Positions 1 through 8,438 of a stretch of 40,387 nucleotides of DNA are shown here, piece by piece. The notes under the pieces are model-generated. The model was given only the letters and a program-made list of their open reading frames with translations, made no database searches and was not told the origin of the DNA. The DNA is from an uncultured Saprospiraceae bacterium. Its GTDB lineage: Bacteria; Bacteroidota; Bacteroidia; Chitinophagales; Saprospiraceae. The stretch is taken from contig CALAJP010000108.1 of the NCBI GenBank assembly GCA_937922815.1, forward strand, positions 1-40,387, written 5' to 3'. A program made the position numbers and the translations under genes. The first letter of the stretch is position 1. The number at the start of each line of letters is the position of its first letter.

Positions 1-1088
1 CCATAAACAATAACATCCTGTGCATAAACTTCATCAAAATGAATTAATTCTTTCATATTGAGTTCGTCTGATATATCATATACATTAAGACCAAATTGTC
101 CTCTGGCAAGGTATAAGTAGTTGTTTGAGACAGAAAGCCCTATTGGGTTTTGGATTGGATACGTTTTCACTAAAGTTGGGTTTAAAATATCTTCTGTATT
201 AATAATATCTAATTGGTCTGTAGCATTATTACAAAATGTTCCTGTACGTAAAGTTACGTAAGCACGCCCAAGCGTTGGGTAAACAGGGTCACAAGCATAG
301 TCATGGAGAAATTCAGAAACCTTTTCAGGATTCAAACCTGTACTGTAAACAAACATTCCCGTTGTAGAACCGATATAAATATTTCCATTAAAATAATACA
401 TCGTCTCTGCATAAAAGTCTAAATAGGATTCTGATTTTTGACCAAATTCGTTGCAGTTGATTCGTTCTATCGAAATTAAAGAATAAGAAGTTGTCAAATA
501 TAAATGCCCATTATCTGTCGTGAATTTCGATAAAGAACCTTGAACACCCGCTCCGCCGTTACTGTTAGAAGAGCTAGTAGCTAGTTCAGCATCTACGTAC
601 CAAAAATCACAAAAACCATAATTATAAATATCTCCATTCTCATCAATAACATAATAACTAGATAATACATTTTCAATTCTATCTACCACACTAGGGTTTT
701 GAATGTCTGAAATGTCTATCGAAATAATATCCGTGAAATTATCTACAAATAAGGTATTGCAATCAATGGATAATTGGCTAACTCCGGGAATAGAATAATA
801 AGCCACAGGTTTGGGATTCTCCAAATTACTAACGTCATACACCTGAACCCCCAATTGATCATCCACTACGAATAGGTTTGTTCCTAATAAATTAAAATTA
901 AGATGATAATCTAATTCTTTGGTAGGTAACACATCGACTTCAGCAATTTTCCATTCGGATAATTTATATAATAATTCTCCTTTTTCACAGTCGTAATAAT
1001 CAATCACATCACTATCATCAAATATATCTACGTCGATACATGAAGTGACAAAAACAAAAGCAAATAAAAGAAATATGTAATTTTTCAT
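1..1088 (-). CDS. Surface lipoprotein with LVIVD-type repeats (3' end beyond window)
   Basis: The gene reads leftward from an ATG at 1088 and stays open to the window edge (362 codons), so the C-terminus is missing. The first 17 residues, MKNYIFLLFAFVFVTSC, form a lipoprotein signal peptide with the likely lipidated Cys at 17, followed by an acidic stretch (DVDIFDDSD) that in Bacteroidota often marks export to the cell surface. The body has recurring units of the form hydrophobic-VYDVSNLENP, SIDISDIQNP and LNVYDISDE, typical of LVIVD repeat proteins that fold as beta-propellers. No catalytic residues are recognisable. The exact role is unknown; a surface binding or scaffold protein is the best guess. 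The lipoprotein nature is seen directly, while the propeller fold is inferred from the repeat pattern. Confidence 0.8.
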   Translation of the reverse strand, partial: MKNYIFLLFAFVFVTSCIDVDIFDDSDVIDYYDCEKGELLYKLSEWKIAEVDVLPTKELDYHLNFNLLGTNLFVVDDQLGVQVYDVSNLENPKPVAYYSIPGVSQLSIDCNTLFVDNFTDIISIDISDIQNPSVVDRIENVLSSYYVIDENGDIYNYGFCDFWYVDAELATSSSNSNGGAGVQGSLSKFTTDNGHLYLTTSYSLISIERINCNEFGQKSESYLDFYAETMYYFNGNIYIGSTTGMFVYSTGLNPEKVSEFLHDYACDPVYPTLGRAYVTLRTGTFCNNATDQLDIINTEDILNPTLVKTYPIQNPIGLSVSNNYLYLARGQFGLNVYDISDELNMKELIHFDEVYAQDVIVY

Positions 1089-1204
1089 CTTTAATAATTT
1101 TCAATTTTCCATAAAAACACAACAATTATGCTGCTGTATTCTAAAAGACAAGTGTAAGAATTAAAAAGGTTGGTAAAATGAAAATTATTTTTAAAAAAAA
1201 TAAA

Positions 1205-1236
1205 AAACCCTAATCAAGTTACCTTGGTTAGGGTTT
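1205..1236 (-). terminator. Rho-independent terminator of the HtrA-type protease gene
   Basis: A 14-bp stem (1205-1218 with 1223-1236, one G-T wobble) closes a 4-nt loop just downstream of the leftward protease stop. On the minus strand it is followed by a T-rich tract, as expected of an intrinsic terminator. Confidence 0.8.
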
Positions 1237-1264
1237 AATTTACATATTACTAAACTATAAATAA

Positions 1265-2449
1265 TTATCTGTATATATCACTATTGCTAGTTAGGGTAAC
1301 GTCCATTTCGTAGGTTTCGCCGTTTCTATTCACTTCAATCGTAATTTTATTTCCAGGTTTATATTTTTCTAAAATCAAATATAAATCTTCAAAATTATCT
1401 ACTTTTTCGTTATCAATAGCCACAATTACATCCATCAAATAATTGCCACTACTATTTTTACTCATCGATTGAAGTCCCGCTTGTTCGGCAGGCGAACCTT
1501 CATTAACTCGTTTTACTCCGACTCCTTTTATCCCCCATCGGGTCATATAATATTGATTCAGTGGTTCAAAACCCAAGACAGGGCGTTGAATTTCGCCATA
1601 TTCTATCAAGTCTGGAATAACTTTTACCACTACATTCGAAGGAATAGAAAAGCCAATACCCGCCGAAGCTCCCGAAGGTGAATAAATAGCCGTATTCACA
1701 CCGATTAGTTCCCCCGAAGAATTTAATAATGGCCCGCCTGAGTTTCCAGGGTTAATAGCAGCATCTGTTTGAATAACATCACGAATCGTAATGCCTGCTG
1801 GTGATTTTATTTCTCTACCCAATGCACTGATAATTCCTGTGGTTAATGACTGATCTAGTCCAAAAGGATTCCCAATTGCAAAAACAAACTGCCCAACTTT
1901 TACATCGTTTGAAGTTCCTCGAGGAATAGGTCTCAATTTAGATGGAGAAACGTCTATTTTGATAACAGCCAAATCTTTTGTCGGTGCCGTACCTACCACT
2001 TCTCCTTTCACTTCTGTACCATCTGAAAGTACCACTTCGACAACATCTGCATCTTTGATAACATGATAATTGGTGATAATATTTCCTTTTTTATCCCAAA
2101 CAAATCCTGTTCCCGAACCTTGAGGCACTTCGGTAACATTCATACTGAAATAATTTCTACTCAATCGACTCGAATTTATAAAAACCACTGAAGGAGCCGC
2201 TTCGTCAAACAGTCTTATTGTTTCCAATTCAGATGACATCAACCTATCCATAGACCTTTCGGCTCTGTTTTCTTCAACTGCCGATTGGTTATTAATAGTT
2301 GCATGATTGGGAATATCCGCAGCGTAATTAGTTGCCATTATATTGTCTTGTTCGGCGGTTTGATTGAAATAATATCCCATTCCAAAACAAGCGATGGCCA
2401 GTACAAATCCTAAAAAGATATTTTTCATATTTACTTTCGTTTTGATCAA
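1265..2449 (-). CDS. HtrA/DegQ-DegS-type trypsin-like serine protease with one PDZ domain
   Basis: This is an envelope protease that degrades or processes misfolded exported proteins. A hydrophobic segment at residues about 10-28 is a signal peptide or uncleaved anchor. The protease domain spans about 75-275 and shows the full triad: His129 in NYHV, Asp159 in TKDLAV and Ser237 in the GNSGGP motif. One PDZ domain follows at about 290-390, with the usual SPAEQAGL substrate-loop sequence. Many DegP/DegQ proteins have about 450-490 residues and two PDZ domains; this one has 394 residues and a single PDZ, which is the DegS layout. The start may be the first Met or Met8 (position 2428); both leave the hydrophobic segment intact. 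A terminator follows at 1205-1236. Family assignment is secure; a regulatory versus degradative role cannot be decided here. Confidence 0.92.
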   Translation of the reverse strand: MIKTKVNMKNIFLGFVLAIACFGMGYYFNQTAEQDNIMATNYAADIPNHATINNQSAVEENRAERSMDRLMSSELETIRLFDEAAPSVVFINSSRLSRNYFSMNVTEVPQGSGTGFVWDKKGNIITNYHVIKDADVVEVVLSDGTEVKGEVVGTAPTKDLAVIKIDVSPSKLRPIPRGTSNDVKVGQFVFAIGNPFGLDQSLTTGIISALGREIKSPAGITIRDVIQTDAAINPGNSGGPLLNSSGELIGVNTAIYSPSGASAGIGFSIPSNVVVKVIPDLIEYGEIQRPVLGFEPLNQYYMTRWGIKGVGVKRVNEGSPAEQAGLQSMSKNSSGNYLMDVIVAIDNEKVDNFEDLYLILEKYKPGNKITIEVNRNGETYEMDVTLTSNSDIYR

Positions 2450-2536
2450 TTTAATTAAATGGTTTCTTTAGCAAATAACTCACTTTTGCTTAAAATTAGT
2501 ATTATAAGGAGTCTTAGAAATCGAAAAACGTTGCTA

Positions 2537-2586
2537 AAGAATCGACGAAAGCATAATTTTTTTAGTAATTATTGATGTGACTACAC
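2537..2586. repeat. 50-bp direct repeat, copy 1
   Basis: It matches 3540-3589 at 47 of 50 positions in the same orientation, at an offset of exactly 1003 bp. It contains the reverse complement of codons for SHINNY-stop, the same C-terminal end as the gene at 3565-4671, so it looks like a detached copy of that gene's 3' end. The two copies enclose the gene at 2671-3399. Confidence 0.85.
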
Positions 2587-2602
2587 TAATTATCTTCAAT
2601 AA

Positions 2603-2640
2603 AAAAATGTCCATGCTTAAATTAAACCACGGACATTTTT
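2603..2640 (-). terminator. Terminator of the orphan gene at 2671-3399
   Basis: An inverted repeat (aaaaatgtcc at 2603-2612, ggacattttt at 2631-2640) extends inward through a G-T wobble and TG/CA pairs. It ends in a T-run on the minus strand, 30 bp past the stop of the leftward gene. Confidence 0.7.
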
Positions 2641-2670
2641 AATTGATTTGAGAACATACAAATTTAATTA

Positions 2671-3399
2671 TCAACCAAACTCCCAAAGAACCTTTTTATT
2701 TTCTTTTATGGCATAATCTAAAAGTTTATAACATTCCTCAAATTGTTTTTGATATACCTGAGCTACAGTACGAGTGGTTGTGTAGAAAGTAGTGTTTTCA
2801 ACAAAAATTTCTGGCTCTACGTCTATACAAAAATCCACTTTACCATAATCGTCCCCATAGCTTTTAAAACGTAATTTTTCTCTCAACTCATCATAGTTAT
2901 CTTCAGAAGATAAATTGCCTTCAATTTCAACTTGAATGTCACTTATCATTATATGACGTGCACGCTCTGTTCTTTCTTTATCCTTGAAAATTCCGTGAAC
3001 TAAAGGGAAGATTGAGCTATTATCTATAAGATGATGTTGGACCTTTTTTATTACATTTTTAAGTTTTACAGGGTCTCTAACCCGATCTTTTATTTCATAA
3101 CTAACTACGTATAATTTTTCAAAAAATTCGTCTACGTCATCAATACTTGCTTTGCCCAAAATCACTTTACCAAATTTACCAAAAAGCTTTAATTTATCTC
3201 TTGTTTTGATAGGTCGTTTCTCGTCCAAAGTAATTTGTCCCCAGATATTAGGAGAAAAAATTTCTATTTCTTCTTCGGTTAAGAACTCTTCAAAGCCCGA
3301 AAATAGCATTCCATTTACAACTTCGTAGTAAAACCATTTAGATAACACTGGTTCGTCAAAAGAAGAATCTTCTACGGACAAATATACTTCCATTCCCAT
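2671..3399 (-). CDS. Hypothetical cytoplasmic protein, 242 aa, inside a direct-repeat-bounded cassette
   Basis: I do not recognise this family. The product is acidic and rich in Glu, Asp and Lys, with no signal peptide or membrane segment, so it is probably cytosolic. Its first half alternates aromatic and acidic residues (KWFYYEVVNG, GFEEFLTEEEIEIF), and a Lys/Asp-rich helical region follows at about 85-140. Met1 and Met3 are both possible starts. It has its own terminator and a gene-free stretch upstream, so it is probably transcribed alone. The 50-bp direct repeats on both sides (2537-2586 and 3540-3589) suggest it arrived as a cassette at the 3' end of the neighbouring gene. Small acidic orphans of this kind are sometimes immunity proteins of contact-dependent toxins, but nothing in the sequence proves that. 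Confidence 0.65.
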   Translation of the reverse strand: MGMEVYLSVEDSSFDEPVLSKWFYYEVVNGMLFSGFEEFLTEEEIEIFSPNIWGQITLDEKRPIKTRDKLKLFGKFGKVILGKASIDDVDEFFEKLYVVSYEIKDRVRDPVKLKNVIKKVQHHLIDNSSIFPLVHGIFKDKERTERARHIMISDIQVEIEGNLSSEDNYDELREKLRFKSYGDDYGKVDFCIDVEPEIFVENTTFYTTTRTVAQVYQKQFEECYKLLDYAIKENKKVLWEFG

Positions 3400-3539
3400 A
3401 TTAATATTATTTTACATACACAACGTTACTAATATGTATAATATTGAGGTTATTTGAAATAATTTTATTTAATCTAGTTAACTTAACTTCGTGTCCGATG
3501 TCGTGACTATGAACATATTATTAATTTCAACAGAGAGTC

Positions 3540-3589
3540 AAGAATCTACGAAAGCATAATTTTTTTAGTAATTATTGATATGACTAAAC
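3540..3589. repeat. 50-bp direct repeat, copy 2
   Basis: This is the partner of 2537-2586 (three mismatches). It overlaps the last eight codons of the gene ending at 3565, including its stop, and continues 25 bp beyond it. Confidence 0.85.
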
Positions 3590-4671
3590 GTGATTGCATC
3601 GAAAATAAGCTCTAATTTCTTGTCACCATTAGGGCTTGACCAATCTCCCAAAAAATTATAAATTTCTGAATTTTCTAAAAACATACCAAAGCCTTCAGGT
3701 AAATAAGGATTCCTAGAATTTATATTTATTTTGCCTGACATTTTGCCTTCATAGAACTCTTCCAAATAGAACGTATCATCATCTTTGGTTCCCTTTAATT
3801 GGATGTTCTTCCCTATTTTATCGTAGAAATATATTCCAGCTACCTCATTAGATTCATTATTTATATTTAAACCCATCGTAAAAGGCATTTTATTATCAAT
3901 CTGCCCCCATAAATATATATTTGTAGGTAAAGTCGGTCTCATCTCTTCGTTATATAAATAGGTCTCAACCTTAGATTTTTGGGTATAATTGTCGGTCAAT
4001 AAAATAAGCTTTCCTTTATCGCTTAACAGCGGTAATAACTCTTCAACCGTTACCGTTGCACTAAATAAAGGGTCACAAGTATAATCATACCTTTTATGAA
4101 AAATTTGGTTCATAGCGATAGATACAATACCATTATCTAATTTATAGTCAGAAATCTCGTAAATGGTGCCATCGGGTTCACTATCCGTACAGTTCAACGC
4201 TTCCTTAAATGCATTTTTGGCTTTAGGTAACCAATAACTATTCATAAAATCTAGATAGCCCTGAATCGTAAATAGTCCTTGAAAAGGAATATCATAATTT
4301 TCTAACCGCTCTCCCGTTTTTAAATCAAAAAATAGCTCGTTTTCAATATCATTAATTCCTCCACCAATATATTCACCCGCATAAGAAATATATAAAATAC
4401 TATCTTTAATTTCACTTTTAAAAGTAGCATCATACCATCGGAAAGACTTGATTTCTTGTTGCTCAAAACTAGAAACCATGAACTCTTTCAAGATATAATC
4501 ATTAACTTTTTTTAGCACATAGAAATCGTCTTGTTTTTCAGAAACAAGTTTGGGAATTTCAGAAGTGTTTTCATTCTCCAAAGTTTCTGTAACTTTTACT
4601 GTTTCTATCGAAAATTGTGCTGATAAGAGCTGAGATAAAAATAAGATGAGGATTAAAAAGGGGATTTTCAT
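3565..4671 (-). CDS. Secreted hypothetical protein, about 368 aa
   Basis: I chose the ATG at 4671 rather than the upstream one at 4728. It begins a clear signal peptide (MKIPFLILILFLSQLLSAQ) with a typical cleavage site, while the extra 19 residues have no export character. The mature protein has beta-rich segments such as SILYISYAGEYIGGG and NELFFDLKTGERL, followed by a long helical stretch and two Cys (NCTDSE, YTCDP) that could form a disulfide. The pattern 'structure-of-input, GGG, output described by DLKTGE' resembles the DUF3298/PdaC-like extracellular fold, but the match is weak. The last codons lie in direct repeat copy 2. No operon partner is evident. Secretion is well supported; function is unknown. 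Confidence 0.75.
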   Translation of the reverse strand: MKIPFLILILFLSQLLSAQFSIETVKVTETLENENTSEIPKLVSEKQDDFYVLKKVNDYILKEFMVSSFEQQEIKSFRWYDATFKSEIKDSILYISYAGEYIGGGINDIENELFFDLKTGERLENYDIPFQGLFTIQGYLDFMNSYWLPKAKNAFKEALNCTDSEPDGTIYEISDYKLDNGIVSIAMNQIFHKRYDYTCDPLFSATVTVEELLPLLSDKGKLILLTDNYTQKSKVETYLYNEEMRPTLPTNIYLWGQIDNKMPFTMGLNINNESNEVAGIYFYDKIGKNIQLKGTKDDDTFYLEEFYEGKMSGKININSRNPYLPEGFGMFLENSEIYNFLGDWSSPNGDKKLELIFDAITFSHINNY

Positions 4672-4772
4672 AGTTTTTGGTTTTATTAAGTCGAGTAATA
4701 GTAACTGCCAAAGTTCACAAACCTTCATTTTTAGCCAGCATATTTAACAAAATTTTATTAAAATTTTATTAG

Positions 4773-4780
4773 TAACTTTG
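4773..4780 (+). promoter_or_regulatory. Bacteroidota -7 box (TAACTTTG) upstream of the DoxX gene
   Basis: The sequence matches TAnnTTTG, the -7 element of the Bacteroidota primary sigma factor, 66 bp upstream of the ATG at 4847. I see no TTG at the usual -33 distance, so support is partial. Confidence 0.45.
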
Positions 4781-4846
4781 CAAATCAAATTAGCATCCAA
4801 GTAGGCTCATCTTAAACAAATTAATTATTCAAATTTAACAATCTTT

Positions 4847-5272
4847 ATGAAAGATATAATGGACTTAATTGGTAGGATTTTCATCTCCTTCATTTTTATT
4901 TTTGATGCCATAGATTCTATTATTTACTATGGAGCAACTCAAGAAAAAATGATGGATTTTGGGTTAATCTGGCAAAAAGATATTATGATGAGTGCCTCTA
5001 TTTTTATATTATTATTTGGAGGAATCCTTATTTTAGTGGGCTATAGGAGCAGCCTTGGAGCTATTTTATTATTATTGTATTGGATTCCAATTACATTGGT
5101 AGCACATTCTTTTTGGAACGATATTGAGCCATTCAGAAGGATTGAATCTCAATTATTTATTCGAAATATAGGGATTGCAGGAGGTTTGTTGATTATCTTG
5201 GTTAACGGCAGCGGAAAATATTCCATAAAAAAATTATTTGCCACCACTAAAGTCAAACAGAAAATACGATAA
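4847..5272 (+). CDS. DoxX family integral membrane protein
   Basis: The protein has 141 residues and four hydrophobic segments (about 8-27, 47-66, 69-88 and 107-122). The fourth is followed by the characteristic DoxX ending, GGLLIILVNGSGKYSI, and a short basic tail. DoxX proteins are small four-helix inner-membrane proteins. Some belong to terminal oxidase or redox-stress complexes, but most are uncharacterised, so only the family is claimed. The gene stands alone between its own -7 box and a terminator and points against the leftward operon on its right. Confidence 0.8.
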   Translation: MKDIMDLIGRIFISFIFIFDAIDSIIYYGATQEKMMDFGLIWQKDIMMSASIFILLFGGILILVGYRSSLGAILLLLYWIPITLVAHSFWNDIEPFRRIESQLFIRNIGIAGGLLIILVNGSGKYSIKKLFATTKVKQKIR

Positions 5273-5293
5273 ATATATTTTTAATTAAAATGG

Positions 5294-5327
5294 AAATGCC
5301 CCTAGTATGAATTTACTAAGGGCATTT
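5294..5327 (+). terminator. Terminator between DoxX and the OmpA/PD40 gene
   Basis: A 14-bp stem with one mismatch (aaatgcccctagta at 5294-5307, tactaagggcattt at 5314-5327) is followed by T-rich sequence on the plus strand. It lies between two convergent genes and may also slow leftward transcription. Confidence 0.75.
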
Positions 5328-5352
5328 TTAGTTTATTTGGTGTTCTCTTGTT

Positions 5353-7467
5353 TTATTCTACTATCATTATTTCAACTCTTCTATTTTTATAATGTTTCAA
5401 TTCATCACAATTCACTCCGTCTCCACAATCATTATCGAGTTTATGTTCACCAAACCATTTGTTTTTATGAATTCGGTTTTTCTTAACGCCATGTTTTTTC
5501 AAATACTTAATGGTAGATTTGATTCTTCTTTTCGATAAATCAATATTATATGCATTCGACCCTCTAGAGTCGGTATGTCCTGAAAGAGAAATTTTGTAAT
5601 TTGGATATTTGGTCAATACATCTACGACATGGTCAAGTTTTGGTCTTTCAGAAGATTTAATATTATCTTTATCAAAATTGAAGAAAATATTTTCGATTTC
5701 TACTAAATCGGGTATTCTCCCCTCTCCCACTTTTTTATTTGATTTAGAGACAAAATAGAATGACTCTTTAATGGATTTTGCACTAACGTTAGCTGTAATA
5801 ATTTCTTTAAACTTGCTATCATGACCTTTGATGGCAGATTCAATTTTATAATTTTCACCTTTCACTAAAGCATATTTTCCATCTATAAATTCCGCAGGAA
5901 CATTAGTTTTTGTGTTAACGACCTTTAATACCGTAGCGTCAACTTTTTTCTTATTCAAGAAATTATCTACTAACAAGTCCAAATAAATAACTTCTTTTTC
6001 TAGTGTAAATTCTTCTACAAAAGAGTTTTGTGGATGCTTTCGGTCATAAATAATTTTACGAGTTTGAGTTTTGTACCCGTCTTTACTTACCGTTATTAAA
6101 TACTCCTCTCCTTTTCTAATATCATATAACTTATCTTTTTTATCAATATTAATATTTTCAGCCAACTTTTCCAAACGTACGCTTGGGCCATCAACACCAA
6201 ACACTTTGACTAACAAATCGGCATCCAAAAAGAGTTTTTCCAAGTCAAAAGCATAAATTTGACCATCGCCGAAGGCTTTTCTGTCAGAACTCATGTATGC
6301 CTTTTTTTCGTTTTCTACAATTCGAAAAAACAAATCATTTTTGAAAGAATTGATAGGTTCGGGCAAAGCCAAAACACCATTTTCTTCACTATATTCAAGG
6401 ATATCGAAACCTCCTTTTCCAAGGTATCCTCTGCTCGAAAAATAAATGTTATTTTTATCATCAACAAAAGGAGCAATCTCATCCATAGGAGTATTAATAA
6501 AGTCTAAGTTTATTGGTTGACCTACGTTACCATCGCTACTCACTTTTACTTTATAAATATCATTTCCTCCTTTTCCTCCTTCCATGTTGGAAGCAAAATA
6601 AAGCTCGTTCGTTCTATTGTCAAAAAAAGGATGCTGAATAGTATGATTAACATCGTTATACTTGAATTCAGACCATTTATATTTACCTGATTCTTGTTTT
6701 ACACCGACTACTAATTTCAAATGGTAAGTTCCGTGTTTGTCAGTGTCTTGATAATTTTTATTAACAAAGATAAATTTTTCATCATTTGAAATTTCGATGG
6801 GTCCAATGTGTATATTAGACTCTAAAATAGGTCCTAACCCAGGCAAATCACCGATACTTTCTCTTCTCCAACTTTTAGCCTTGCACCTATCCATGTCCGA
6901 ATAATATAAACCCCCAAAGGATTGTTTATTATAGCCATACTTTCCTCCTCCTTGAGAACGCGATGAAAAGAAAAATACTTTGCCATCATGAATAGTAGGA
7001 GCATGATCATCGAATTCGGAATTGAAACACACATCGTCAAACTCTTCCACGGCATAATCTCCAGTGCTGATAGGAGTTAAAAATGAGACATTTCCACTAG
7101 CGGTTAATAATGAATCATAATCACTTCTCAGAGATGGTATAGATTTTTCTTGACCAGATATTTGAAGGCAATGCACAAATTCTTGTAAATGTTCGAGGCT
7201 ATGAATGCCGTTACCATCATGAGCTTTCTGATACCATTTCAATGACTTTTCATATCTCTCTAGATTGTAAAAGGATTCGGCATTCTCTAAATAAGCTTTT
7301 GTGTCTTCAATAGACGCCAATAGTTTTGTAGATTTTTCGAAATCTAAAGAATGCGAGGCTTTTTCACTTTTTTTGATTTTCTTTTTTACATTCTGAGCTT
7401 CGGTACCTGTAACAAAAAATGTGACCGAAATGAATAACAGAATATATTTTAAAAAATGAGTATTCAT
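5353..7467 (-). CDS. OmpA-family protein with TPR-like and PD40 repeats (T9SS-associated type)
   Basis: The protein has 704 residues. A signal peptide occupies about 1-24 (ending TGTEAQ). A helical TPR-like region at about 25-130 includes YNLERYEKSLKWYQKA. PD40 (WD40-like) strands at about 150-410 carry motifs such as LYFASNMEGGKGGNDIY and FSSRGYLGKGGFDI. Two small beta-domains resembling carboxypeptidase-regulatory folds span about 415-580. An OmpA peptidoglycan-binding domain fills about 590-704 with the diagnostic GHTDSRG...N..LS..R, including the Asp and Arg that hold diaminopimelate. This domain order matches PorE and similar proteins that tether T9SS outer-membrane parts to peptidoglycan. 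It is the last gene of the adhesin-SprF operon, about 50 bp behind the SprF-like gene, which supports a role in anchoring that surface system. Confidence 0.88.
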   Translation of the reverse strand: MNTHFLKYILLFISVTFFVTGTEAQNVKKKIKKSEKASHSLDFEKSTKLLASIEDTKAYLENAESFYNLERYEKSLKWYQKAHDGNGIHSLEHLQEFVHCLQISGQEKSIPSLRSDYDSLLTASGNVSFLTPISTGDYAVEEFDDVCFNSEFDDHAPTIHDGKVFFFSSRSQGGGKYGYNKQSFGGLYYSDMDRCKAKSWRRESIGDLPGLGPILESNIHIGPIEISNDEKFIFVNKNYQDTDKHGTYHLKLVVGVKQESGKYKWSEFKYNDVNHTIQHPFFDNRTNELYFASNMEGGKGGNDIYKVKVSSDGNVGQPINLDFINTPMDEIAPFVDDKNNIYFSSRGYLGKGGFDILEYSEENGVLALPEPINSFKNDLFFRIVENEKKAYMSSDRKAFGDGQIYAFDLEKLFLDADLLVKVFGVDGPSVRLEKLAENINIDKKDKLYDIRKGEEYLITVSKDGYKTQTRKIIYDRKHPQNSFVEEFTLEKEVIYLDLLVDNFLNKKKVDATVLKVVNTKTNVPAEFIDGKYALVKGENYKIESAIKGHDSKFKEIITANVSAKSIKESFYFVSKSNKKVGEGRIPDLVEIENIFFNFDKDNIKSSERPKLDHVVDVLTKYPNYKISLSGHTDSRGSNAYNIDLSKRRIKSTIKYLKKHGVKKNRIHKNKWFGEHKLDNDCGDGVNCDELKHYKNRRVEIMIVE

Positions 7468-7484
7468 CTTTAATTAATTTGTAA

Positions 7485-7494
7485 TGGGGGGTTG
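7485..7494 (-). promoter_or_regulatory. C-rich 10-mer CAACCCCCCA upstream of the OmpA/PD40 gene
   Basis: On the coding strand this 10-mer lies 17 bp before the ATG at 7467. It is identical to the one before the SprF-like gene at 8439-8448. Six consecutive C are rare in this AT-rich DNA. Function is unknown; an mRNA-level signal or protein-binding site is possible. Confidence 0.35.
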
Positions 7495-7517
7495 AAATTT
7501 AATACAAAAAATAATTA

Positions 7518-8432
7518 TTAATAATTGAAGTAAACAGGCGAAACTGCCCTACTTCTTTCTTTTCCTGTAATATATCTAATCGCAAATTCTAAAGTAGTTA
7601 TACTTCCTATGCTTAAGTTCGTAATAGGTACTTCATAAGCTACTCCTAATCTTAGCTTAGCGTTCAAGTCATAAGAAATATTAGCACCCACGGCATCTAA
7701 ATGACTATACATTAAAGAGGCACTAACTTTCTCTTTCACAATAGCCATAAGGTTCAAATCTAAATCCAATGGCGTGTTATTGACTTGTTTAATAAGTATA
7801 CTTGGATTAAACGATAAATGATCTCCTACTCTAAATTTGTACCCTACGTAACCATAGTAATGTCGATTTTCTAAAATGATTTTGGTTCCATTAGTCTCTA
7901 CTGAAGTTTCGATAGCGGATGGTGAAGAAAACCCTAAGTAGAATTTTCCATCGTACAATACCGCACCATAACCAACATTAAAATTTGTTTTCTCGTCAAT
8001 ATCTTCAAAATAACTTGCGTCATTCTGCTCTATAATTGCTAATCTAGTCAATTGAACACTGTAGCTTGTAGCTTTTCCTCTCAATCCAAAAGAGAGCTTT
8101 ACTTTAGAAGATACATTGATATGAGTTCCTATATCTCCATAGGCTATCGTACGGCGAGTAGGTCCCAACTCATCAACTAAAATACCTGCGGATGCTCCAA
8201 ATTTTGACTGAAAGGGCAGATTTGCTGTCACGGCATAAGAACGTGGTGCACCATCGACCCCTAACCATTGTAATCTAGACATTGCATAAATCTCGTTTGA
8301 TTTATGCGTTCCTGCATGGGCAGGGTTTAAGATACTACTGTTAAAAGAATATAAAGAAAACGTAATATCTTGTTGAGCGTTCAGGGTAATAGTTAAGCAA
8401 CTAACTAATAATATTTTAATAATATTCTTCAT
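7518..8432 (-). CDS. PorP/SprF family T9SS outer-membrane protein
   Basis: The protein has 304 residues with a signal peptide (about 1-19, ending LNAQ). The family signature follows: an early NPAHAG motif, then RLQWLGVDGAPRSYAV, then amphipathic beta-strands to a terminal aromatic residue, as in an outer-membrane barrel. SprF of Flavobacterium johnsoniae is needed to secrete the adhesin SprB, and SprF-like genes usually sit beside genes for type B T9SS cargo. Here the gene lies 33 bp downstream of exactly such a cargo gene (8466-18227) and about 50 bp upstream of an OmpA/PD40 gene, all on one strand. The likely job is therefore to attach or secrete that adhesin. The family is secure; the pairing is inferred from position. 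Confidence 0.93.
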   Translation of the reverse strand: MKNIIKILLVSCLTITLNAQQDITFSLYSFNSSILNPAHAGTHKSNEIYAMSRLQWLGVDGAPRSYAVTANLPFQSKFGASAGILVDELGPTRRTIAYGDIGTHINVSSKVKLSFGLRGKATSYSVQLTRLAIIEQNDASYFEDIDEKTNFNVGYGAVLYDGKFYLGFSSPSAIETSVETNGTKIILENRHYYGYVGYKFRVGDHLSFNPSILIKQVNNTPLDLDLNLMAIVKEKVSASLMYSHLDAVGANISYDLNAKLRLGVAYEVPITNLSIGSITTLEFAIRYITGKERSRAVSPVYFNY

Positions 8433-8438
8433 AATATT

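Noticed and set aside
5353-7467. Naming the OmpA/PD40 protein PorE outright
   Set aside because: Domain order agrees, but PorE is a lipoprotein in Porphyromonas, and this protein has an ordinary signal peptide without a lipobox Cys. Several paralogues exist in the phylum.
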